A DNA stretch of 64,000 nt from Zanthoxylum bungeanum (taxonomy: Eukaryota > Streptophyta > Magnoliopsida > Sapindales > Rutaceae), in contig SKCR01049650.1 of assembly GCA_019454045.1 (NCBI GenBank), positions 308,421-372,420 of the forward strand, given 5' to 3'. Below the pieces are notes generated by a model. The model saw only the letters and a program-made list of their open reading frames with translations, ran no database searches and was not told the DNA's origin. This document shows, in pieces, positions 45,714 to 58,380 of the stretch. Position numbers and translations under genes: made by a program. Position 1 is the first letter of the stretch; each line of letters opens with the position of its first letter.

Positions 45714-48700
45714 GAGTCTGATTCTAGGCCCATGATGTGATTAGCTCTTTAAAATGTGATATTTATTCTCATCTTTACTTGATGCATGCATATGTTATTT
45801 AATTTGATTAAATAATAGTGTATGACACTTTATGGAATATCCCGGCTAAATAAGGTTTTAACGTAACTAGTATAGAGATACTTGTTTCTTGGTTCGCTTT
45901 GTCAATACGATTTATGGATATATGTTCTATGACTACATCTGAGAACGTGCCAAAGCAGTGAGAGTGTAGCCGATAGAAATTTATTTATACCGGATGTATA
46001 CTTGATACTAGATAAATTCAAGCGAAAGCGAAATCCTGAACGTGCCAAAGCTGTCAGGGTTACGCAAGTAGCTTGAGTTTATCATTGACGAGTTTAACCT
46101 TGGTACGCCTCCTTGTGAATGTACCAAAGTTGTCATAACGAGAAACGGTCAAAACCAAAATCGGAGTCATAGTGAGTGTGATTGACAATGAGTTGTCTAC
46201 CTGTGAATATACGTAGGCGAGAACGTGCCAAAGCAGTGAGTTGAAATATATTCATATGGTCCACTTCCCATTATGGAATTTCGATTTAATTATTGAATTC
46301 TCATTTTTTTTCATTGGGGATTACGGTATTACGTAAAATAGTAGGAGGCACTGCTAAGTTTAAAATATTCCATAACTTGGGCAGTGTGTAATATTATGAA
46401 AATTGCCGCTTGTTTGTTTTCCTTATTCTTTAGTAGATAGAATTAAACTTTTAATCCACTGTGCACATATTTTATATGTTTTCTAACTTGACTCGTGGTT
46501 GTAGTTTTCTAGAATAGGTTCTAGATACTAATAAATTAGGATATAATTCTGTAGAGAAAATAGTTTCTTGTGCAGTAAGAATTAACACGAATTAGTTTAT
46601 ATCCCGAGAGTCTTGACTGGCATCAAGAAAACCCCATTAGGTATTTATTTCTCTGATAATGGCATTTCTTAGCTTAGTGACCTTCAGAGGTAATGTGTCT
46701 GACACCATTTGCTAATCAATTATTTGCAATTGTTGTGAATAGTTGAAGGCAAATAATAAAGCTAAAGAAGAAGATGCGTATAGTTGTGTATAGAAAATAT
46801 CGATTCTCATAATACGACAACTATATATATTGGATATCAGATCTCCTGTCTAGTTGTTTAAAATATTGTTTAATGATTGTTTTGATATTTGATATCAGAA
46901 CTTGTGACTATTAGATAGTTACTTGTTCTTTATAAATAATTATTATATATTTTAATACGACTAGTAATGTCATTGACGTAGAGATAAACATTAAGAAAAA
47001 TATTCGGTAAAGTAAATAATTCAGAACATTGCTTTATGAGATTTCATCACTTAAGCATTAGATGCTTATTCCGTATGGTAAAGGATGGTCTGATAGGAGA
47101 TCACACCACGTATTCTTATCCATTTAATGAATATTGTATTCGGGAATGTGATTAAATCTCATTTAACCAATGATTGTCATTGGAGCACAAGATTTATTAA
47201 ACTGATACATTAGATGTATGTAGTTTAATGAATTATAATTACTTAAGGTAGTTTTCTTTACTTTGTAACTTAGTTGATGAATAGTCATAACTTAGTTACG
47301 TGTTTCTAAGAGAACACATATTGAACGTCTTGAAAGATTCAAGAACACTCAATCTGTTCAGATGAAACACAGATAGAATATCTTTGACTAGTTCAAAGAT
47401 ATTCGATCTGAAGTTTTTTGAAAACTTTATCCTTAAAATTCATTACAAATCTTTGAATTGTTCAAAGATCTTTGATATGATCAAATGTATGAATTTATGA
47501 CAATTAGTTCTAAGATTATTCAGTGAATATGATTATAAGTCAATATAATTCTTCCACGATTCCATCTTGATGGAATTGGTTAGTGGGGGTAATCGAATCT
47601 TATATATGATTTGATTCGTTTGATATTGAGTGTTGCCAAATTAGTTTCAATACTCTTGGGGATATGAACCAGTAACACAAATTCATCTTTTTAATTAAGA
47701 TTCCATTAGTTTCTACGGTTATGTATATGATATGTAGAGGTAGAAAATTCGAATCTTGAAAAGTTTGAGATTTGAATCTTTCTTTTGTATAATGGTTGTA
47801 TAGTTGAAAGTACTTGCGCCTCGGAGGTATAAGTAAAAGTTTATCCTTTATTCAGTTTTATAGAATATTGTATTCTATTTGATAGAATATATTTCCTACG
47901 ATCCTAAGTAATAAAATTGTCTTATTACTTGGTGTGTAACATCGGATGTTAACCATTGTAGAAAAGAATTGACTTATTGATGTCAAATGTGAGAATGATA
48001 AACTATAAATGGAACTATGTAATTAATAAAATGAAATGACCCTTAGCCATCTTCCGTATAAGTCCAATAGGATGTTAGAATCATTTACGAGTATTTGATA
48101 CTTAATGGTTCTGTTGTTTTCTTATCGAAGAAAATTATACTATAACTTATAGTGTGAGCTATATTTGATATCGATTTCGGAAATTACCATTGAACCATAG
48201 ATCTAAGATTGTTCATAGTTTACTGCAATCAATTTTTGAACTTGATTAAGATTTTGATATGAATAGTTAATAAAATGTGCTAATTATTTGCGCAGCAAAA
48301 GCAATGTGAGCTTATTAAAGGTTTGACCATTATAGTATGACAGTAAGAAAGGTTATACTCAGTAATCTATTGTAGATTCTGAGGAAACTTATCTCTAGTT
48401 GTACTAATTGAAAAATTTAAGATCTGTTGATTAATGTTGATATTAAATTATGTATTTTAGCTAAAGAATTCAAAGTAGTTTTTGAATGGCTTCTCCGGAT
48501 AAGAGATCAGTTGTGATTTCTTTGTTTGAAGAGTACATTCTGGAATGGCCCTAGAGTTTGTGTTCTGCTGAGATCGCAACTTAGTACACTAGCATATAGA
48601 GCCTATTGTAGACTCGGGGTGAGCCTTCCAGAAATATGTGTTCTCTATTTTTTATATCAGTCAGATTTTCTAATTTTATCAAAGTATAGAGAATACATAT

Positions 48701-49729
48701 GAGATAGAAGGGTTAGTGGGAGCGTACAAATTGCTTTCTAGTGTTATATATCCTAACAAAATTATCATTATTATGGTAATAATGAGATGTTTGTAAGGTA
48801 AAAGGTTTACCTAAGTCTTCTTTACTCCGTGAAAGCAGTGGGAGTAGTCTCTGTTATATTCGATATAAAGTTTTATATATGATATAAAACTGGGAGACTT
48901 GTGAGATACTCTTATTAGTGGTGCATTAGATATGATCTAATAAATGACACAACAAGGCTATCTATATGACAGTTAGTGTGTCTTATATATTGTATTCATC
49001 TTTCATAAAGGATGATTCATTTGTCGAAAAAGAAATTGATTAAAATGTCTAATCAATCTTATGTATCATGGGATGATGACATAATAAATAATTTTTTATG
49101 TACGATTAAAGATATCGATTTAATCGTAATTGTTACGAGTTATTTTGATACCCTATAGACCATATGATGGATCTTGAAACATGTCCTTTATGATCTTTGA
49201 GATATTAATAACGAATTTCTAATTCATGGAACATACAGTCTGCAACCATTTGGGTCATATTAGTTTTGAATCTAATTGTGACGTTAGACGATCTACGTCA
49301 TAAAGAGTCAGAAAAGATGCAATGGGAGTGTCACAGAGGATTATACTTTGTGAGTTGAATTATATGCAACTTATGAAGTATTGACTTATGAAGTTGCATA
49401 GTGACCTTATAAATTAGAAGTTTTGACATTGGTTTTGTGCTCGCGGTTGTCTACATAATATTTTGGATTTGATCCACAAATACTTGGACAAATCAATAGA
49501 TGTAGCACAAAATTGATGTAGCATATGAGTCATATTGATGCAGAACTTAGTTTCTACAAAATATGAATGATGCTGACTTTGGGAAACGATTGGGTTTATT
49601 GGACAAACTCAATGTGTTATAGTGGACCTACTTCTTGTTGCCTACCTCTTGAGTGCTAGGTCAGCTCTTGAGGGCCATACGTATAAGATACATATTGAGA
49701 TGTGTATACGATACCGTGGATTGTCACTA
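45714..49729 (+). other. ORF-less interior of element D
   Basis: 4 kb of AT-rich DNA. I see a weak repetition of 'gaacgtgccaaagcagtgag' at about 45950, 46040 and 46220, but no frame, RNA gene or domain. Sequence between LTR and PPT is otherwise unique within this window. Confidence 0.6.
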
Positions 49730-49746
49730 GAGAAAATGGGAGAAAT
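49730..49746 (+). other. Polypurine tract of D
   Basis: gagaaaatgggagaaat immediately before the 3' LTR. Confidence 0.65.
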
Positions 49747-50416
49747 TATTGGGGTTGGTGGTCGGAGCGCCAATTTGGCACGTGTTTATGTCTGAATCAT
49801 GAATACGAACAATTCTTGTTTCCATAATATTACTTATTAATGGTTGCACCTCATGTTTTTATATATATGTATTCGATCGAATTATGGTTAGATTGAAACT
49901 AAATGTGGTTTACTGATATGTATATATTATACAAAGACCCGATAATATATAATGAAGTGCACAATTACAAAGGAGTTTGTAATTGACATTTGGAAGTGTC
50001 ACTAATAGATGTATATTTTCAAATACAGTTCCTGGTCAAGATTTACTAACACGGTTCGGTTAGTTAAATCCGTTGAGACCAGTACATGTCGTATATCGAG
50101 ACTTGGTCCGATGGTTTATCCCAATGAACCATGAGTCTTGGGAGACTTGTATAGACGTGTATGTGTTTATATTGGATAAACATTGAACGACTCATCAAAG
50201 ATTCTTAATAGATGGTTCACCAACTTCAATAAGAATCTTCTCGGGTTGAGTAGCATAATAGTCTTTCGACTTGAGATACCACGGTGGATGTATGAGACAT
50301 CCTCCACACTTAGATGGCAGTCACGTCACCGATCTATTTAGATCAGACCTCCGCCTGTTCGTTGGGTGTGGACTGATCCTCAGGATATCCTGTGTATGTC
50401 AAGATAGGATCCGTCA
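49747..50416 (+). repeat. 3' LTR of D, truncated
   Basis: Matches 42945-43612. The terminal TG is mutated to TA. Breaks off at aagataggatccgtcag; the remaining ~2.1 kb of the LTR is missing and Tat-2 repeat DNA follows. Confidence 0.85.
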
Positions 50417-51150
50417 GCCACTATCGATGATAATCATAGGTGACTCGAGGTTCATTCCCTCATATTTAGGCACTTCCCACTGAGGCCATTTTATTTGAAT
50501 GGCATGAGAATGGTTCATTCCCTCATGGCTGAATGTATTGAATGGCTCGGGGTGGGTACGTCCCACCAAGGCCCTGTTATTATGAATGGCACACAGAGGG
50601 TTCATTCTCTTGTGGCCGAATGTATTGATTGGTTCAGGGTTGGTCTCATTCCGTCGAGGCCCTATTATTGTGAATGGTACGTGGAGAGTTTATTCCCTCG
50701 TAACCGAGTGTATTGAATGGCTCGAGGTTGGGAGCGTCCCACTGATGCCCAATTATTATGAGAATGGCACGATGATGGTTCATTCCCTCATGACCTGGTG
50801 TATTGAATGGCTCAAGGTTAAGTACGACCCACCAAGGCCCATTTATTATGAGAATGTCACGAGTAGGGTTCATTCCCTTGTGGAAGAATATATCAGATGG
50901 CTCGGGGCTAGATCAATTTCATATAGGCCTTACCATATTGAATGGCATGGGGTGGAGTTTCTCTCATGTGGCCATGTTGAAATAGCACCAAGAGGACCGA
51001 GCTCCTTCGGGATCATATTGTGAATGACATGAGGTCGGAGTTTCTCTCTCGTGGCCCTGCCGAGATGAACAGTAATGAGAGGGCCAAACTCTCTTGGGTT
51101 CGTGGAATTGAATGGTATGTGATCAGAGCTTCTCCCTTATTGCCTTGCTA
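50417..51150. repeat. ~88-bp tandem repeat of Tat-2 3' region
   Basis: Units of the type 'ggttcattccctcatggc.gaatgtattgaatggctcggg.tgg..tacgtcccaccaaggccc.ttattatgaatggcac', starting at about 50449, 50512 (short), 50599, 50687, 50777, 50867, 50954 and 51036. Spacing is mostly 82-90. It occupies the same place as the 82-bp repeats of Tat-1 (between pol and antisense ORF) but is unrelated in sequence. Confidence 0.85.
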
Positions 51151-51815
51151 AGATGATCAATAGTAAGAGGGTTGAGATCCCTCGAGATCAACATAGCAAA
51201 CAACATGAGGAAGTTTTCAGCATCAGTTTTGGCTTCAGCATCATTTTTGGCTAAGTTCCAACCAATGCTGACTCAGGTCAGCCCTATGAGCGGGATAGTG
51301 CCTCAAGGCGTCAGAATGGATCACATTTGGATATGGCATTCTACCTTTCATGTTGATGGAACAACATTAGATTACGGTGTTGACGGGATCAGGATTAGAG
51401 AGTACCGTTATATGAAGGGTTTCTTTGAGAGGTCCTTCAATCAAAGCAATAAAAAGACTGTGGTTAGGTCAATTTTAAGATGTTCAGAGAGCTTAGGGCA
51501 ACAATAGCTCTTTGGGGAAGTTTTTCTTCAAAATTATAAGTGTTGAAAGGTGCTACAAGGCATCAGGCTGGGATGATCAACTTTGTTAGGGCATCGCGAT
51601 AGAGTATTGGACATATTATTGGTCTGGTCATGATAAGTTTTTCAGAATGAGTCAATCCATTTATGTGCTCAGGCAAAAATATTGCAATAAGTAAAATGTC
51701 ACCATGGGATCAGTTGAAGGAGATGAATTGATTAAACTACCAAGTTATATTGTTAAACTCTTGATTACAGGTATGAAATTTTTCTAAGTTTCGAAATGAG
51801 GAAGAATGCCCTAGA
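51151..51815. other. Tat-2 3' spacer
   Basis: Between the 88-bp repeats and the antisense ORF remnant. It contains an open plus frame at 51172-51507 that I do not recognise and consider chance. Nothing else supported. Confidence 0.4.
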
Positions 51816-52640
51816 TCAGGTCTTTGCTTGGTTCGTGGTGCGGTATGAACAAAATAAGTTAAGAGGACAAGTACATAATAAGTGAAAAATGAATTTTTTT
51901 TCATGTATTATTTTATTACATCTTTGGCCCCTCAGGATTTTCAACAATAGGGTAGTATTTACAATTGATGGGCAGATTATAGGGACTGAAGGGGGAGCAG
52001 TAGCAGAAGTGGAGGCAGTAGGGTCAGGCAAAGCAGCGGCATCAATAGCAGCATGGGGAGCAATGATCTCTTCATCATAGGGAGCAAGGATCTCTTCAAC
52101 AACAGAGGGCAGAGAGGCCGGAGGGAGATGAGTCACGAGCTAAGTCGGATTCTTCAGAAGCCCTCGTGCCGTAGACCTCATCAAAAAATATCTCCTCATT
52201 TGAGACCTTCAGGACTCAGTAGAGCACGCTCATATCTATGCCGTGATAAGTGTTAGTAATGAGGTCGATGGATTTCTCTAGCTCTTCAATAAGGGTATCG
52301 ATCCTTACTGTTTTAATATGATCAACCAGTTTGGCTTTCAACTCATCCAACTCGTACTTTATCTTGGTTAGCTCATCTGTGGCCATGGTCAGCTAAACTT
52401 AGATCTTGTCATGTTCCACCTCGGTCATGGCTGTCTTTGCTTGTAGCAATTTGAGCTCTGAAGTCCTAGAAGCAGCCTCAACTCGAGCCTCATTCCTTTC
52501 AATTCCTGCAACCTGGATGGCTGACATAGAGATTAAGTCTTGTTCTTTGAATTATCTATTTTTTTTACTTAGCTTATGCTTCATCTAGGTCAGCCTTCTC
52601 TGGTGCCTCAAGGCTGATCACCTTCTGGAATGGTGCTCGT
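51816..52640 (-). pseudogene. Antisense ORF remnant of Tat-2 (coiled-coil part)
   Basis: Minus-strand coding remnant opposite to Tat-2 pol, in the position of the antisense gene of Tat-1. A stretch from about 52533 leftward reads MSAIQVAGIERNEARVEAAS.., then EL-rich helices (DELTKIKYELDELKAKLVDH, LIEELEKSIDLI) with coiled-coil spacing. A Pro/Ala/Asp-rich tail (PSVVEEILAPYDEEIIAPHA) lies at 52000-52136. In-frame stops are present (two near 52400, one near 52215). The upstream part is cut off by the family C LTR at 52678. Assigned by layout and composition, not by sequence identity to Tat-1. Confidence 0.6.
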
Positions 52641-52677
52641 GAGCACGTCTATGTTGGTGACTAGTAGGTATGTTAAC

Positions 52678-54699
52678 TGTTGGACAATTATGACCCATAG
52701 CGTCACTATTTGTACAGATCATGGTGTTGTTGTACAAATTAACTATGCGACAAAGGAAATTGCTCTTTTGTCATTTGTGATTAGATCACCAAGATGTATA
52801 AATGATAGAAGGTCCATATTATTTTTTCGGATTGAGATGATATGAGACAGTATCAATCCACGAAGTTTTAATCATTAAATATCCTAGTCAGAGTATTATC
52901 GAGATTGGACATCGATAATGCGTAAGAGACTAGTATTACACTTGTACGCGTTGTGAGGGCATAATGACATAGTTCTCATATATTTGGGTATAGGATACTC
53001 ATGCAAGTGTAGTATGAGGTTGTGTTTTAACCGATTGTACGGAAAACAGCTTCACTCTGGATAGACCCCTCGGAATTCCATTGGTAGTATGACTATGTGT
53101 CTATGGAAGTCCGAATCAGGGTAGGTGTATTTTGTCTTAACCTGAGACTTGCACCGCTAGTACTTGCGACAATCAATATACTTTGGTTTTGGTCGTCCAT
53201 GGCTTTAACAGGTTCTGTGTACGCCTCTTCTGGGTATATTGAGAATCGTAGTGTATTGGGTGTGTTGTCGAGATGGAAGTATCACTCCAGTCATAGTGGA
53301 GATGATGATCACGCAGGATAGGGTACTGGTGCTCTTATGTACTGCAGTCATCGGGATAATATAACTAGGTCATGATTATCCGATATAGAGACTAGTTACC
53401 AGAGATCCGATATGTGCTTCGTACGGGGCAGACACATTTCCAGCCCCAGGCCTTGCACGTGACATCCAATGCTGGATCGAAATATGCAATACTACGTATA
53501 CTACCCTTGATATATATCACATATTCCTGTAAGGATATTTCTGGAGAATTGTGTAGGCATGGCGCTTTGCTAGAAGCCAACATTGTCTTGTAAATCGATA
53601 AAAACGTAGTACTAGGTACTTACGTGTTCGGATAGTCCGACGACCGGATTTACTGCCAACATATCTGGGGATCTCATGGGTCGCTTCCCGAAGATTCACC
53701 GATGACGTATGACTCGCACTCTATTAATCTGGGATTAATTAGATGATAGAGAAAATTAATCTGGGATTAATACGGAGATATTTTATCTGGGATAAAATAT
53801 TTCTTAAAGAGAGAGAACGATTAATTTGGAATTAATCGATAAAATAATATATTCGATATATTATACGAAATTGGATTTCAACGCGGAATTGAAATTAGAT
53901 TTTAATTCGGGCGAACGAGTTAATTTAGAATTAATTCGTTAGCGACGTGAATAGTAATTTTGCTAGGCAAAGTTATTTAATTAAATTAGATTTAATTACG
54001 TCGCAACGGAAAATTCGTTTTTTTGGAATTAGCGAACCCAAGCCCGGGAATGTTTGCGGGCGCACTCGCATAGCGAATTAAAGTGCGGCCCACAAGTCAC
54101 ATCAAGCGTCAAATCACTAGTCAATCAATTGATGTGATGTCTAATCACTTTGAGTGATGTGACAACTTGTCATTGTGATTGATGGTGGTAGTTGGCAAAG
54201 CTTTAATGCTTTGAATTTTTGGAAAAAGGAAAAATGGTATATGTTTATTTGTTTTTTGAAAACAATTAACTAATACAATTTTTGTAACAACCAACACAAC
54301 ACTCTCTCACTTCTTCTCTTCTCTTCTTCACGCCCAAGGGGCTGTATTTTTCTTCTCCAAAAACTTTCTGTTTTCACCGAGAATGGAGGAGAAGCTAAGG
54401 AATTTTGTGGCAAAATTCCTAAGTGCTAGCACACTTACGGGGTCTTGCGAAGGTGATAGGGAACCGCACTTGTGAGCATGGAATCACACAAAGCTTGGAG
54501 CTTGGAGGGATCACCATTGCCGAAAATGGAGGACAATTTTTCAGCCCAATTGTCGAGAGCACTCTAGAAGGGAGCTTGAAGTTTTGTTCTTCGTCGCATC
54601 GCTCAACCGCTCAATGTAAGTATTCTGCAACTTCCTTTGATGTATTCATACATGTTTCTTGCTTGATAATGATCCTTGGGACCTTAGAGAAACCCAACA
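52678..54699 (+). repeat. 5' LTR of element C2
   Basis: 2,022 bp, TGTTGGACAATT...AAACCCAACA, homologous to solo LTR C1 (36908-38933). It is inserted in the antisense ORF remnant of Tat-2. Followed by a PBS-like site. Ends resemble Copia LTRs. Confidence 0.88.
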
Positions 54700-54700
54700 A

Positions 54701-54714
54701 TGGTATCTTGAGCC
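54701..54714 (+). other. Degenerate initiator-Met PBS of C2
   Basis: TGGTATCTTGAGCC, 1 nt after the LTR; the first 7 nt match the initiator-Met PBS and the rest only partly. It shows this LTR is a 5' LTR with interior to the right. Confidence 0.6.
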
Positions 54715-56151
54715 AATATTGAGCATGAAATTTTTTTGGGTTAAAATTGGGTAAAATCAATTTGAGCATGATTTGATGAAATTGTTTGATTGAGTATGCT
54801 TGAATGATGTTTAATTGAAGTTTGATTGGATCAATTTCATGAAAATTTGATTGGATCAATTTTTGCCCAAAATGTGAGGCTTGACCGAATACATTATTGC
54901 CATAAACGTCTTGGTATTTTTTGTTTGTTTGATCATTGGATGACTTGAAACAATTGGGTAATGTTGATTTAAGATTCAATTGGGTTGGATTTAAAATTGG
55001 ACATAAAATACCCTAATTACCGAGACAAAGAAAGCATGAAATGGGTTTGATTTTTGATCAATTGTGTTGGACACTAATTGTTGATAACGAGCATAATTAA
55101 TTAGGCTAATTGATGTTTTGGAAATATTGATTTGGGTAATTAATTATGGCAATACACTTTGAATAATTAAGTTATAAAATTTGGAATTTGGAAATTAATT
55201 ATGTTGGGCCAAATTTGGAATTGGGCTTGTAAAGTTGTTATTGGGCTTATTGTGCTTTGTTGTACGAAGATTGGTTTAGGCTAAATTGGTTGGATCCAAT
55301 TGGGCCCAAAACCATATCCATAAAGTCCAATTATGACTAATGGACCTTAATATAATAATTGGGCCTAATGGGCCTAAATTGGTTTCTTGGCAAATAAGGG
55401 TGATTCCTTAAATGGGCTTTAGTCTTTGGGTTTGACCTAAGTTGACCAAAAGTCCATGTCTTAAGAAATTAATTAAAAGCCCATTGGACTTTAATTAAAT
55501 TGACATTGGATGTTAATCGGGCTTTGAGACCCGTAGCGATTAGATTTAGAATCTAAGTCGTAAAGGTTCGTTAATAAAGTGTAATATTTAATTTGGAATT
55601 AAATAGTGAATTAGTATTAAATACATATTAAATTGGATTTATTGTTGTAGTTTAATTTAATTCTAGAATTCGTACTTTGAGTACTTATTCGCAAAACGAG
55701 TTGGACTCGCGCAAAATCAAATCGTTATTTGAACATTGGATGGTCATTAATATTCAGATTAATTAATTGGATTAGATTGATTGATAACATGCTTGTGTGA
55801 ATACATGGTTGCGATGCATGAATAATGTATATCGGATGGATATTATATGGGTGGGGCAATTTTGGAAACTGTTGTAATAAATTTAGAATTTATTAATTGG
55901 ACCTGCGTGTCTAGCCTATTACCTCCTTACTCTTTGTATTTCTCTTCTCACCTATTCCCCTCAATGTAAATGAGGTTTCTTTAGAAGTGTTATGTAATCG
56001 GGTAGAAGTAATACATGTGCTAGCGGGAGAGAGGAAAAAGAGAGATTTGTTCTAGGAACAATGTTTAAGTATCCATCCGCATATCATTATTATATTTATT
56101 AACGCACCTTATTATGTGTTTTGAATGCATGTTTAAGGGTGTATGATGATG
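54715..56151 (+). other. Interior of C2, non-coding
   Basis: AT-rich with a run of 'aattgggcctaatgggcc'-type motifs (about 55200-55430). No ORF or domain recognised. Interrupted by element E at 56157 and continuing after 63832; the 3' LTR is beyond the window. Confidence 0.55.
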
Positions 56152-56156
56152 AGACC
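56152..56156. repeat. Target-site duplication of element E (left), AGACC
   Basis: Exact copy at 63828-63832. Confidence 0.95.
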
Positions 56157-56791
56157 TGTACGGGCCAAATTTGGACCCAAGGGTAAAATCATCTTTCACC
56201 TTAAACCCAACAATATACAAGGCCCGAAAGTAAAGACCAGGCCCAAAGAATTCTGTATTATTGGATTACAATTGAGCTATAAGCTTAAGGACAAAACCTC
56301 TTAATTATATCAACCACTTTTCCCCACTTTGCCTAACACAAGGCATATTCTCACATGCTCAAACTTTTATCAAATGTCCGGGCACGTTGTGGGACTATGC
56401 CAGCTGCCAAAGACGATCTTTTTCATCTATAAATAGCAACGCAATTCAAGAAACAAGAGGAGGAAGCGGGGCTTCTGAACTCGCTTCACTTCTTTCTGAC
56501 AAGCCTCTGCTATCTGACACTGGCTCTCTCAGAGTACTCCATCCCCTTATACACTTTTCATCGCCCTCACGGCCACCCAAAGAGGTCTAAGGTAACATCA
56601 AACCTTGCTTTCACATTTTACATATTTACTGCTCATTTCATACTACTGACTTGGGCGTCGGAGTGCCCCCGGCACCCACCACATCGGTGGGTAGTCTACT
56701 CCCGCTCACTCTGCCTTTGTCTTGCAGGATCGCTAATGCCCCCAACCTACAAATTCTGATTGTGGACCTCAGCCGAATTCCAGCATCCACA
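56157..56791 (+). repeat. 5' LTR of element E
   Basis: TGTACGGGCC...CATCCACA, 635 bp. TATAAATA at 56428. A strong hairpin, ACCCACC-acatc-GGTGGGT, lies at about 56676-56694. A splice-like donor AAG|GTAACA (56592) and acceptor TTGCAG (56722-56727) are present. Reading frames inside are not supported as genes. Confidence 0.95.
56428..56435 (+). promoter_or_regulatory. TATA box of LTR E
   Basis: TATAAATA in catctataaatagcaacg, 272 bp into the LTR; identical in the 3' LTR (63464-63471). Confidence 0.65.
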
Positions 56792-56794
56792 ATT

Positions 56795-56812
56795 TGGCGC
56801 CCACCGTGGGGC
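56795..56812 (+). other. Primer binding site of E
   Basis: TGGCGCCCACCGTGGGGC, 3 nt after the LTR. Same first seven bases as the Tat-1 and Athila PBS, different remainder, so a different tRNA or isoacceptor. Confidence 0.8.
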
Positions 56813-57700
56813 CTTAGCGATTCATTGCAAGCAAATACCACTCGATCTACAATCTTTACAAACAGACACCAGATCCTGTAGTGGCATAATCAGCCACCCT
56901 ACATAACATTTACAATCAATGGAAGATGAAAATTGATCCATGTAAAACTCGAGTACTAATCTCCAATAGTAGCGTGAGGCTACAAGTCATTTCAACTATC
57001 TTATCAAACTCAATCTCTTATGAGCATTCAAGAATATGGCAAGTGAAAATTCATCATCAAACAACCATACATTTAATCACTAAAAAGCCATCACATTTCA
57101 CCAGCAGACCTTTCACAACAAGTCACATCTTCCGTGTGAAAGGAAATGTTGGAGTAATTATCTCCAATCTACACTCGAAGAAAGCACTCTGCCACATGTA
57201 GTCCTTAAACAAATGTAGACGGTAAGAATAGCCTACTATGAGACCACATGCTAGATCATATCTGTAAAATTATATTCAAAGAAGAGATGATTGTGGGGTT
57301 CACTCGACAAAGCCACATGCAAAGGAGAAATTGTCCATTCGACAAAACACCATGCACAGGCCAAGACATATGGGATCCAACTTGATTTAAAATGACCAGG
57401 TCCCATTCGACACTACAAGATATTCTGATTTTTGAAAACCATCAGATAAGTATAGTGGAAATAATACCTCTCTTTATTCCACCATTCACGAACCATCCCA
57501 TATGCATAAACATCATACGCCTACAAAAGATGTAAGCTTATCACCCATCACCTTGAAAATCCCATGATACACTCCATACAGAAAGAGACAAATCATGCAT
57601 GGCCTAGCCAACATACGCCTTCATTAACACATCCATACAAGCACAATATATGTTTGCTTTCATGGCTTGCATGGCGCATTTTTGGACATACCAGTTGACC
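56813..57700 (+). other. 5' non-coding part of E
   Basis: No start-to-stop frame with gag features. Sequence is unique in this window and the open frame at 56926-57201 has no motif I recognise. Confidence 0.5.
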
Positions 57701-57720
57701 ACTAAACATTCAACTCTCGC

Positions 57721-58380
57721 TTGTGTTTCATACTTGTAGTTTCTTTCATTTTTATTTTTGGATTTTTTAAGTCTACATGCAAGCATATTCAAGTGTGGCA
57801 TGAAGTATTTTGGCTTGGCTTTTTTGACTATACATACAAGCATATTCACGTGATCCATGGAGTGCTTTGGCTTGGATTTTTTGAGTCTACATATAAGCAT
57901 ATTCACGTGATTCATTGGGTGCTTTGGCTTGGATTTTTTGAGTCTACATATAAGCATATTCACGTGATTCATTGGGTGCTTTGGCTTGGATTTTTTAAGT
58001 CTACGTGCAAGCATCTTCACGTGTAGCATGAAGTATTTTGACTTGGCTTTTTTTTTACTCTACATACGAGCATATTCATGTATAGCATGAAGTATTTTGG
58101 CTTGGCTTTTTTGACTATACATACAAGCATCTTCACGTGATCCATGGAGTGTTTTGGCTTGGCTTTTTTGACTCTACATACGAGCATCTTCAAGTGTAGC
58201 ATGGAGTGCTTTGGCTTGGCTTTTTTGACTCTACATACCAGCATATTCACGTGTAGCATGGAGTTCTTTGGCTTGGCTTATTTGACTCTACATGCTAGCA
58301 TCTTCACGTGATCCATGGGGTGCTTTGGCTTGGCTTTTTTGACTCTACATACAAGCATCTTCACTTGTAGCATGGAATGA
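57721..58380. repeat. 57-bp tandem repeat of E, ~11 copies
   Basis: The ttggcttgg landmark recurs at 57811, 57868, 57925, 57982, 58039, 58098, 58155, 58212, 58269 and 58326. Spacing is 57 except one 59. 57 is divisible by 3, so both strands stay open for long stretches: 19-residue peptide repeats (HVNMLICRLKKSKPKHPMN) on minus and aromatic-rich ones on plus. I treat these as by-products of the repeat length. Confidence 0.95.

Larger units (their letters stand above)
42945..50416 (+). mobile_element. Copia-like element D, non-coding interior, truncated 3' LTR
   Basis: 5' LTR 42945-45698 (2,754 bp), initiator-Met PBS, 4.0-kb interior, PPT, and only the first 670 bp of the 3' LTR (49747-50416). 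The interior has no ORF of 60 codons on either strand and no recognisable pol motif. It is either a non-autonomous element of LARD type or a very old copy. LTR D resembles family C in its TGTTGG...CCAACA ends. Confidence 0.8.

Noticed and set aside
51172..51507. 111-codon plus frame near the Tat-2 repeats
   Set aside because: No recognisable domain, lies in a 3' untranslated position of a decayed element, and has no partner copy in the window.
57604..58029. Lys-rich 141-codon protein gene
   Set aside because: Made almost wholly of a 57-bp DNA repeat that is open on both strands; no start context or domain supports a gene. Kept only as a low-priority finding.
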